This document shows, in pieces, positions 55,601-64,000 of a DNA stretch of 64,000 nt. The DNA comes from Plumapathes pennacea (taxonomy: Eukaryota; Cnidaria; Anthozoa; Antipatharia; Myriopathidae), in the NCBI GenBank assembly GCA_964036295.1, contig OZ038467.1, positions 12,239,670-12,303,669 of the forward strand. The letters run 5' to 3'. The notes beneath the pieces were generated by a model. The model saw only the letters and a list, made by a program, of their open reading frames with translations, was not told where the DNA came from and searched no databases. A program made the position numbers and the translations under genes. Numbering within the stretch: the stretch's first letter is position 1; every line of letters begins with the position of its first letter.

Positions 55601-58600
55601 GTGGCCAGAAGTCGCAAGAGCGAGGGGTACAGACCATGCAGCTGCTCCTGTGCAGAGCGGGCCTGCTGCACCAGCTGTTTGATGGGAAGCTGCGACCACA
55701 AGGCTGCAGTCAGCCACTCGGTCTGCATGCTGCTGTTGGCTAAAGGGAAATAAAGCGACAATGGAGTGAGGTGAACAGTATTTTGATTTTTGTTTCGAGC
55801 GTATCACTGGACCTTACGAGACTCTCTGCCTTTAACTGCTACACTGACGCAGGACAAAGCTTGTTTTCACGCGAACTAGAAATCAACTATCTCACGATAT
55901 CCCCTGGTTACTAAGGATGCGTTTGTTGCCAGTCAACTCCGAAAACCGTTTGTTGCCGGTCGACTCAGTAAACTGTTCGGATTAAGACAGAAGAAAGTGA
56001 TAAAAGTAAAGCAATCTGAAAATGGGCTAAAACGGAATTAACAACGTCTACACTTGGCCTTCCTAATAGTAAACTGTTTGGATTAAAACGGAAGAAAGTG
56101 ACAAAAATATAGCAGTCTGAAAATGGAGTAAAACGGATTCAACAAACGTCTACACTTGGCCTCCCATCGCACACTCTCAATACGCAATCTTTCATTTATT
56201 AAACTTACTGCAGCTTCAGGAAAGTAAATCATAGTAACTCCAGTTTTAAAGAAAATAGCAAGCTTGCCCACCAAAATCTATTCCTTCAGTACAGGAGTTG
56301 AACAAACAAGCGCGCACGCTGTGGTGTCTTGTTTGTCAAGTGTCTGACACATACTAGTTTCATCAGCTTACTGTCTCACCTGATGTCTTCATACTGGTGA
56401 GGAGACAGTCTTGATATAGCAGAACATAGTACAGCATCAACAGTCGCGATGTGTTGTCCACAGCATTTGACCCTCTTTTCTTAACTGACTGGTCTTGATC
56501 CTTAGTACAAAAAGTTAAAGCATAACTCTACTAAGAACACGCACATAATAAGTACACAGACCTCTACCGTAACAGGCATTTCTTAGCTGTTAAGTTCATC
56601 TTCCAGATACGGTTGCTTTGATCTGACTGAGATCAATGTACCAGTGTCCTAGTGGTTGGCCCATCATGCTAGGCCAAACCTTTTAGTCCGAATATGCCTA
56701 GGCCCTAATTATTCCAAACCACCCTGAGAAAATGTATCTGTAGTGTTTGGAGAATTGAAAGTCTGACTGGCTTAAAGAACCCAAGCAAAAGATCACCTGC
56801 CACTTTCTCCAACTTCGAGAGGTTGTCCGCGGTTCCGAAAAAATATTACGGAAAACTTTCAGTTCCATTTGATTGCCTCCCGGAATTTTCGGTTTCCTTG
56901 GTTGAATGGAACGTGCCCCAATAATTCCAATGTTTTGTCGGCCATCTGCTGTGCGCTCATACTGAGCACAGCACAGCACTGTGCCTGTGTATGGTTTGTA
57001 TTTATGCTTGCGTCTTATGTGAACCACCCTTTAGGGCCGTTTTCGGATGACTGTCGAAAGTAATCGTGCGATTGCTTTAGTGTGGTGTTTACTACGCTTT
57101 CCGATTGGTCTAAACAACTTTAGCAGGATTCTTGGCCAATCAAGAGCAAGTTTTGGTTGTCGCTGGACAGTCATCCGAAAACGGCTGTATAAATGGAGCC
57201 GAGTCTACCTTGAAGACAGCCATGACTTCAGCTTCGGTGAATCCACGCAGTGTGGGACTTGCACTGCGGCTTTTGGATTTATTGCTGGGAATTGGGTTGA
57301 TCACAGAGTTGACAAAAGCTTCTATTAGTGCTGTCACCAAATGGTGCAGAGGCGTTATGCAGGCGCACAGTTGTCGGTAAACCCATTCCTTGAATAACAC
57401 AAAATAAATAATATTAATACTACTACTACTACTACTAATAATAAAGAGTAGTAGGATCGTCAGCATAGTAGTAGTACAGTACGACTCCTGGGCTTTATAA
57501 TTCAAATTCTCCTGAGCAATCAAGAAAAAAATATGCGTGATGTGTTAATGAGAATTGATAGCCCCATCTGCTTTCACCCGAGCAAGCAATCTAGTGCCAA
57601 ATTCTCCAAACACTTTGTCTATTCGAATATTTAATATATACTCCACGTCCGAGTAGAATTTTTGCCTGTGCTTCAAAGCGAGGTCTAGTGCAAAGCCCTC
57701 CAAAACAAGATGAATATGTGAGTAAAGCTTTCCATAAATGGCATTAATTTGCGCACTTGGCCTCGCTATGAAACAGAGGCAAATAGCGGAAATCACGTAT
57801 TAGCGGGAACAGGTTCAGGGTTTTGGCTCTATACTGAGCCCTCGATAACAATATAACAAAAGCTATGATAGTTCGCCCAAACGTTTCTTTTTCTCTTTCG
57901 CAAAGCGTAATTCTCCTGGGATCCCCTGTTCCTCAAATTGTTTGCGAAAGTAATCTGAGACATATGAAATTTTCACAACCGCCATATTAAGCTGTCTGCT
58001 GACGTCATGCAAAATCTGACCTTGACTTCCACAGCGTGTCTGGTGAACGCCCTCGCCCTGAGCAGCTGATGAACACAGTGAATAGGCAGGAACCCGGCAT
58101 CCGAGGAACTGAGTTGAAGGCTTACTGGGACTGTGATGGCATGGGCAGTAACTACCTACAAAAATAGAAAAAACAAAAAAACAAAAACAAAAAAACTGAA
58201 AGATACGTACTGAAATGGAATGATCGTTGATACCACGTGACCAAAGTCACAAATGGTTCCTCAGTGAAATAACTGTTAGAGTGAAACCTTTCGCTAGCGA
58301 CCAACTAAGCCTGTAGACACAAAGGGAGGTCGCTTACGGTTAGCCTGCATAGCGGGCGTTTTCGTTCATTTTCAGGCCAAGTTCGATCCAAGTGTAACAC
58401 TGGGTCGAGCACAAAAAAACTGGGGCGAGAACAAAAGCTTCGGAGGGTGAGGGGGAAGCTTCCTCCACCCCCTCCCCCTCCGAAGTTTTTATACTCGCCC
58501 TAGTCTTGCATGCGGATAGAATATGAACGGGAACGCCGGCTATGCAGGCTGCTTACGGTAAGTTCGACTTTATGCTGACCTTTTCTGGGAATAACTCCTG

Positions 58601-61600
58601 AGTGAAGAGCGTCTTGATCCTGGTCAGGGAAGTGAGGCGAATCTTCATGCCCAGCAGGGAACACACAAGTTCAGTGATGGCGTCCAGGTTGTTGCCATGG
58701 AAATGGATGGCGATCAAGAGCAAGATCTCGCCAAACGATGCGTGCATACCGCTGGCTGCTTCATATCGGATGTCCTCCTTTGACAGCCAACGGATCCAAC
58801 GAACAGCCATCTGCTCACGTTCAGGAGTACTGTCGAGAACAAGAAAAACAACATCATAACAGTTGGCGTCACTAAACCCGTGCTTAGATTTCCAGCGGCT
58901 ACGCAAGTATGCAGCGAACTAGGAAATTGGGTAGGGAGGTCCCGCTGACCATAACAAACCCTGACCCTCTTCAAGACACAAAAACGTAAATTTTTGTTAC
59001 CCTGTCTAAGAAAAAGTGCTGTAACTTGTGAGCCTGTTCTAAGTTTCCGAGGTATCGAATGAACTGGCTTACCACCGCTAAAGTTCTGTGAATCCGCCTA
59101 CCGAGCAGCCATTTCAACTTCACGATAGTACACATAGATTAAATGATATAGTTCTATAGTTCTTTTTTTTAGTGTGACCATATGGGTATGCCTCCAATCT
59201 GTCCCCAAAGGTGGAATGGACTCGGTGGATTAGTACAGACAATAAATGTGTTATTTTTGTCGTGTAAACGAGCCTTCATTACTTTTCACACTCTATCAAT
59301 TACTTCTCAGGCGAAATTTTCCTACAGATTACACCATTTTCGTATTACTAAAAATAATAATGTAGGGACAAGCCAACAGAGTGCATACTCACCTAATAAT
59401 GTAGGGACAAGCCAACAGAGTGCATACTCACCTAATAATGTAGGGACAAGCCAACAGAGTGCACAGCCCCAGCACTAGACACCTGACTCCAGCACCGGAC
59501 GCTTGAGGATGACACGTGACCAGACACAACAGCTCTTCAGCTTCCTCTTGTGTGAGTTTCATCCCCGCCAGCCCCTTGAGTGCACAATAGAGTCGCAGCA
59601 GTGTGCTCGCACGCACCACGTCCTCCTCGCTGATCTCGAACGTCTCAAACGTCTCGATCTTCATTTGTCCAGTGGGCTGACTTTCTTCTATTACTTCGTA
59701 ATCTGTGTGCACTTCCATAGCTGTGGAAGAAATAGCGTTTTATTCTTCTCTTCTTATCCCTTTCGCTCCAAAGTTCAAAATACAGACTCTCACAACCTTT
59801 CAAGAAAAAATGTATGGGTGATATAGAGAGAATTTATAGCTTCATCACCTCTCATCCATGCAAGGTATCAAAAGTGAAGTTATCTAAACTGTATAACATA
59901 TTTCTTGCGAGAAAACTGCAGGAGAAAGAGAGAGTTGAAGTTGTTCACTCTTGGGAGTGGTTTACCCAGAAGGCCAATACATCACCCAAGTAAAAAACAC
60001 ACTGTAAATACTTATTTCAAAAATGGTGACACAAATTTCATACAGTACCTTGAAGAATTTCCAGAGTTTCTTTGTCTTGGTGGGTGTCTCCTTTCAAATC
60101 CTGTGGTTCACTCTCTGATACAGATACATTCTTGGAGAGTTCTCCACAACTGGTTTGGTTCTGCACTAGCTGCTGCTTTACTGTGCTCGGTACAAGTGAT
60201 GCAACTTCTTTCAGAAGCTGATTCCTAAGCGAGCTCAGTATAGATGTGGAAGACTAGAATTAAAAGTAAGAAACATTGTAGCACTTAAAGGTGAAATGCA
60301 GAGCCCACATTGACTATCTGTTAGTCAAAAGAACTCTGTGCAAAACACTGTCCAACCATGAAGTCTCACTGTAAAATTCTCTCCCAAGATATTCAGGTCC
60401 CAAGGTATCGAATGAACTCTGTTTCTCCAAGTATCTCCCAAGTACAATCTGCGAGTGTGGATCAAATTTATGACCTACAATACTTAATCATTCATTCGAT
60501 TGGACATAGGATGAGCAAACTGAAGCCCCTGAAAATATTACACTTGAGCACACTCAATATTTGTGACATCAGATTCTGATACAAACTGGAATTTCACCAT
60601 CTTGTTTCCAAAAAGTCTTGCAGAACAGCAAGTAAAGACATGTTCTGCACATTACTCTAAACAGTTTTCGACTGATTTTTATACAACCAAGACCAAAGTG
60701 ATAACAGCAACAATCACAAAAGTATAAAAAGAAACATTTCAACCGCTTAAGCTTAACATTATGAAAGTGACTGCTTCAACGTCAATCTTGTCAATCTTTC
60801 TCCAGAGATTAACCACAGAGAATGGAGAATTATCGAGATCAAATTTAATTGTCTTCCATCTTAAACTTCCGGCTTCATGTTTCTAGTATCACAATTTAGT
60901 ACCCTTGTAAAATAATATAACAAGTAATAATCACTTAATTTAATTATTCAAATGTAACATTTTAGTTTGGTAATGTGATACTAAAATAATATAATAATCT
61001 TTATTGTTTGCTTCAAACCTGTTCTTTGGATACAGTGGTATCCCGATTTTCATTTTTAATCTTCATTTTAATATTATCTTTTTGAAGCAAGAGATCTCAG
61101 GAAGCTCTTTAAAACTTTAAACTATATTAGATTTTATAGTAATAGTAATACTATAATTTAATGACATATGAAGCTGGGTAAGATGGCATAGCATACCTTT
61201 TGTCCAATCCTCAGAAATTCAGCAAACCAGTTTTTCACATGGGTGTCACCTCCCAGTAGTAGTCCACTCAGAAATGCCACCAGATCACTGGTGCCAAGTG
61301 GACTATCTGAAATTACAGGTACAGTGTACACAGTTGTTCAATAAAATAATGAATAAATAACTAAAAAATATAAACATTCATATAAGAATTAACCCTACTG
61401 GTTTACTCATATTCACATGAAAAAAGAAAAAGAAAAAAGAAAAAGATAACAATTTTAACAAAAATTATTTAATATTTGGAACAAAGTATACTATGTAAAA
61501 TTTCCAATGTTTTGGTACCTCTCATACATTTCTTCCTTATCAGTTAAGAGAATTCAAGAGAACAAGTTACCAGATGACATGTACATTATGAGCGTTTAGT

Positions 61601-63843
61601 GTTTTGTTTACCCTAAACTCAATTCTGAAAAGTTTCATTAAAATGTCTGCAAAAAGTTTTTTTTTAAAGTCTTTGTAAAAAATCTTGAAAAGCAAATGTA
61701 CATTCTGTGTTAAGCAGGTATTCACTCATAGATAGATAGAAACCTTTATTTATGCAGGGTGGGATCTTTCAGCTTACAAAAACCTGTTATTAACAGGTGC
61801 CCTGAAATAAATATGCCTTATCTAATATTATAAAACTATAAAACTTAAGCTAGAAAATTTAAAGAAAAACGGAAACCAGTTAATAGTCCCTTTGTATGTA
61901 CATTAACCCCTCGGTAGTCCCTCCCACTATTGAACCTTAGCTATCTACTTATTAATTAAAAGATTAAAAATCTTACTACCATTATAATTAAAAAGATGCT
62001 TAGTGGACTTGGTCTTAACAGAAGGTAAGAGATGATTATTGCTGGATTCCTAATATTGTATTTATGACCCATCACATGTTTCCTCTCGTGCATGATTCGT
62101 GGAATCGTGACACGTGACCAAATAACAACCGCTCGTTATCAGCGAATAACCCCTGCCTGGCGAACTATCGCTGTTTATTGACAATATCCGAACAAGAGGA
62201 AACAGTTGAAGGATAATAATTAAGACAATAAACTACTATTGGCTTCAGAAATATGCATGGATAATAATTGTCCTTGGACATTATCTGTTCCAAGAAGCGA
62301 ACAGTTGCCCGGCAGTGAAGCTTGAGAATTATCCATGCATATTTCCTCACCAATAGTAGTTTATTGTTTAGATATTGTTTATGTTCCTTCCTGGATAATT
62401 AAATTACCTCCACAATCAACTCCAAAGTCCAACGTAAGAGCAACAGCCAGACCTGGCAGGCGACACAGCCCAACAGCCTCTGCTCGCATTGCCAGTGCAC
62501 AGCTGGGATTCATGGCACATAGATGACGTAGTGCCTGGGTGCGGACCATGCCCCCAAGACAGTTTTCATCTTGTACCTCACCACTCTCCAACAAAGCAGA
62601 AAACACTGAAAGCACCACCATAAGAAAATACTTCATAATCACCAGTACATGTACAGTACAGTACAGTACAGTACACGAAGGAAGATACTTTGTACATCCT
62701 ACCTTTGTCAAATGGTTGACTTTGGTTCAAATGGTTCGAAGTTATTGCTAGTAATTAAGATGGTGAACAAACCGTACTGTACTCTATTTTCTGTTTACGA
62801 CAGAATTTCATGAACATGTTCCTGGATACAAATTGTCAATTCTCACTTACTGTATATCACTCATGCATATTGATTTGGATAATTTGTATTTTGAACTCAG
62901 GAGTAAAGGGGTAAATCTGTTCAAATGTTCACTAGTGGAATCCTTATCCAGGGGCCAATTTAATAAACGTTTACAAGTCAGAGTAATTTACCAGGACAAA
63001 CTAAAGATGAACTTGCATAACAATCGTCAAATGGACGTCTGGAATTGACTCCCCAGCATTGCTACACAGTACATAATAATATTATAATAATTGTACAATA
63101 TAAAAATACAGTCGAACCACGCTATTTCGAAGTTGCACGGAGAATTGCTACACAGTACATGTACCGTAATTTATTATATACATACTGAGACATACTCATG
63201 AAAAAGCCATATCGTAAAATTTCATACGCAAACGAGTTCTAGCCAATGAGAGGCCGCGAACGACGCTTTTCACACGTGAAAAAAATCGTTCGTCCAATCA
63301 CAAGCTGCAAACGACGATTTTTCACTACTGTTAAAGGGTTTCCCGGTCCCATGATAAATGTCTCAGTATGTATATAATAAACAGAAAACATCATGGAAAG
63401 TGCTTTGTACAGTTTTTATTCACTCGTTGTTCCGTATCATAAAACTCACTCGCTCGCAAAGCCTCGCTCATTCGTTTTATGATACTTCACAACTCGTGAA
63501 TAAAAACCGTACGCGCGCACTTTCCATGAAGTAATCTCTATATACTGCACAACACAAAAATAAGCCCAGACCTTACAAACTACATTATTTTGTATGTATT
63601 CATAAGCTTGCACTATATCCATTCCATACCTTGTTCAAAACTATCAGGGGCATTGGTGACAAGCCGACACAGTAACCAGGGGCCATACTTGACTCTGAGT
63701 AAAGCCAAAGCGACTTGGTCCAGTGGAAGTAGAGATGGCAATTCTGCTTGGGCAATACAAATGACATCTGATACCTCCTCCAAATACACCTCACATTCAA
63801 ATATTTCAGACTTCTCTGGAACAAATTCATCTTTCATTGGCAA
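49656..63843 (-). CDS. INTS2: Integrator complex subunit 2, N-terminus beyond the window
   Basis: INTS2 is a helical scaffold subunit of the Integrator, the Pol II-associated complex that cleaves snRNA and paused transcripts. Seventeen exons align collinearly with human INTS2 and keep phase: 63630-63843, 62408-62605, 61197-61306, 60049-60253, 59432-59720, 58580-58829, 58021-58155, 57209-57388, 56380-56500, 55482-55739, 54799-55000, 54285-54419, 53535-53760, 52719-52835, 52053-52160, 51127-51397 and 49656-49891. They give about 1,084 residues; human INTS2 is about 1,204, so roughly 120-150 N-terminal residues should lie past 64000. Matching blocks include QAELPSLLPLDQVALALLR, LVCSLLGMKIRL, LLRLLATHYPHLCLVDDWL, CNLWARLNTITPRK, LTVAGIPSMHICLDF and LPSLLRFCRAFPPL. 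Some exons are shorter or more GC-rich than neighbours. Exon 5 ends in a triplicated donor (59355-59470). Confidence 0.94.
50070..50376. repeat. Fold-back element, copy 1
   Basis: Arms read AGAAATATATAACGTGTTCC with TGTAATATAGCCTCATCTAA and AACTT, inverted at the right as TTAGATGAGGCTATATTACA then CGCGTTATATATTTCTT. An outer part (ACTATGATACTACGCGCG) extends left. The interior includes CTCGTGGTTTCCTTACGCTA. It lies in INTS2's last intron. Confidence 0.8.
51454..51913. mobile_element. GGGCCCGG-type MITE, copy E, long and possibly nested
   Basis: Left end GCGCCCGGTTGTTCAAAGCG and right end CTTTGAAAAACCGGGCCC are 460 bp apart, longer than other copies. It has the TAATCCTGGATTA-like end (CAAATCCAGGATTATCGTAA). 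It lies in INTS2 between the exons at 51127-51397 and 52053-52160. Confidence 0.65.
52945..53172. mobile_element. Inverted-repeat element with TAACCGGG/TCCGTATTA motifs
   Basis: Left end TAGAACCCGGTTAATACGGA pairs imperfectly with the right end GTCCGTAAGACTGGGTTCCA. Internal direct motifs (GTCCATAATAACCGGGTTGA; GTCCGTATTAAGCGGGTTTA) repeat. It lies in INTS2 between the exons at 52719-52835 and 53535-53760. Confidence 0.65.
55036..55322. repeat. Fold-back element, copy 2
   Basis: It aligns over its length with the copy at 50070-50376: AACTATGATACTACGCGCG at the left, then AGAAATATATAACGCGTTCC with AGCCTCATCTAA, and inverted GATGAGGCTATATTACACGG at the right. It lies in INTS2 between the exons at 54799-55000 and 55482-55739. 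Confidence 0.82.
59355..59470 (-). repeat. 39-bp tandem triplication across an INTS2 exon end
   Basis: On the plus strand, the unit TAATAATGTAGGGACAAGCC with AACAGAGTGCATACTCACC occurs three times with a 39-bp period. On the coding strand each complete copy recreates an exon end and donor (ATTATTAG|GTGAGT). The upstream-most copy matches the coding phase. Using either downstream donor would read AGG TGA, a stop. Confidence 0.85.
59755..59963. mobile_element. piggyBac-type MITE, copy 7
   Basis: Left end CCCTTTCGCTCCAAAGTTCA and right end CACTCTTGGGAGTGGTTTA align with other copies; both termini are partly eroded. It lies in INTS2 between the exons at 59432-59720 and 60049-60253. Confidence 0.7.
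62222..62368. repeat. Hairpin repeat with CAATAAACTACTATTGG arms
   Basis: The left arm CAATAAACTACTATTGGCTT with AAATATGCATGGATAAT is inverted at 62327-62368. The middle holds CTGTTCCAAGAAGCGAACAG. It lies in INTS2 between the exons at 61197-61306 and 62408-62605, ending 40 bp from the second. Confidence 0.75.
62644..62674. repeat. (GTACA)n-type microsatellite
   Basis: Repeated ACAGT/GTACA units near INTS2's intron edge (62646-62672) are self-complementary over short runs. Confidence 0.75.
62836..62914. mobile_element. piggyBac-type MITE fragment, copy 8
   Basis: Only the right part remains (TCAATTCTCACTTACTGTAT; TTTTGAACTCAGGAGTAAAG then GGGTAA). It lies in an INTS2 intron. Confidence 0.55.
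63173..63380. mobile_element. MITE with TTATTATATACATACTGAGA ends
   Basis: The left end TTATTATATACATACTGAGA and right end TCAGTATGTATATAATAA are inverted. The interior has paired blocks AAACGACGATTTTTCAC and ACGACGCTTTTCACACG. It lies in an INTS2 intron. Confidence 0.7.
63385..63532. repeat. Fold-back repeat with CATGGAAAGTGC arms
   Basis: The left arm TCATGGAAAGTGC, with TTTTTATTCACTCGTTG following, is inverted at the right (CAACTCGTGAATAAAAACCG then GCACTTTCCATGA). The central pairs are ATCATAAAAC and GTTTTATGAT. It abuts the previous MITE. Confidence 0.75.
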
Positions 63844-64000
63844 CTGCAATAACAAATAATAAAAAATGAATTGAAGAATTACCTGCAATGATACCTGTAT
63901 ATGAAATTCGTGCAAATACCATCCACCACCCTCTTATCTGCACAGGAGCTTGAAATGTATAGTATACAGTAATACTGTGTACTAAAAGAAATAAAATGAG

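Noticed and set aside
22182..63000. CRISPR array suspected from regularly recurring short elements
   Set aside because: The repeats are dispersed palindromic MITEs and minisatellites in animal DNA without spacers or Cas genes.
63844..64000. A further upstream INTS2 exon
   Set aside because: Neither phase nor similarity to the human N-terminus was found; the missing exons are probably beyond the window.

Overview
The window is animal nuclear DNA, most likely from a cnidarian and plausibly an anthozoan (coral or sea anemone). The support is spliced genes with GT/AG introns, metazoan housekeeping genes (MECR, GTF2E1, INTS2) at near-human protein lengths, and a dense load of DNA transposons, MITEs, retroelement pieces and minisatellites. 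The phylum call is an inference from gene structure and repeat style, since no species marker is present.

Layout. Positions 1-26,000 are mostly transposable elements. They include a SWIM zinc-finger ORF (3.5-4.0 kb), a piggyBac element with both ends and TTAA target duplications (4,385-6,120), a tRNA-derived SINE head, several minus-strand gag-like and transposase fragments (8-17 kb), a 5'-truncated LINE, a BEL/Pao-type retroelement start (LTR, primer site, gag) at 19.4-20.6 kb, a frameshifted double-SAP ORF, and a 1.5-kb minisatellite built on the octamer GGTTCCCC. Positions 26,200-34,000 hold ten-exon MECR on the minus strand, divergent from intronless GTF2E1 on the plus strand with about 110 bp between start codons. 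Positions 35,330-37,424 carry a two-exon minus-strand gene for an unrecognised secreted, cysteine-free, repeat-rich protein. Another minisatellite (split by a MITE) and a near-perfect 114-bp-arm hairpin follow. Positions 41,115-45,024 encode a four-exon seven-bladed WD40 protein with a charged tail. Positions 47,572-48,840 hold an unrecognised two-exon gene. From 49,656 to past the end the minus strand carries INTS2 (17 exons visible, N-terminus beyond the window).

The host genes are independent: mitochondrial fatty-acid synthesis (MECR), basal Pol II transcription (GTF2E1) and the Integrator complex (INTS2). The strongest linking signal is that the piggyBac element shares its terminal sequence and TTAA targets with at least eight short palindromic elements scattered through intergenic DNA and introns, so it belongs to the family that generated those MITEs. 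All exon boundaries were worked out by hand from splice signals, reading phase and remembered human homologues; no database search was run.
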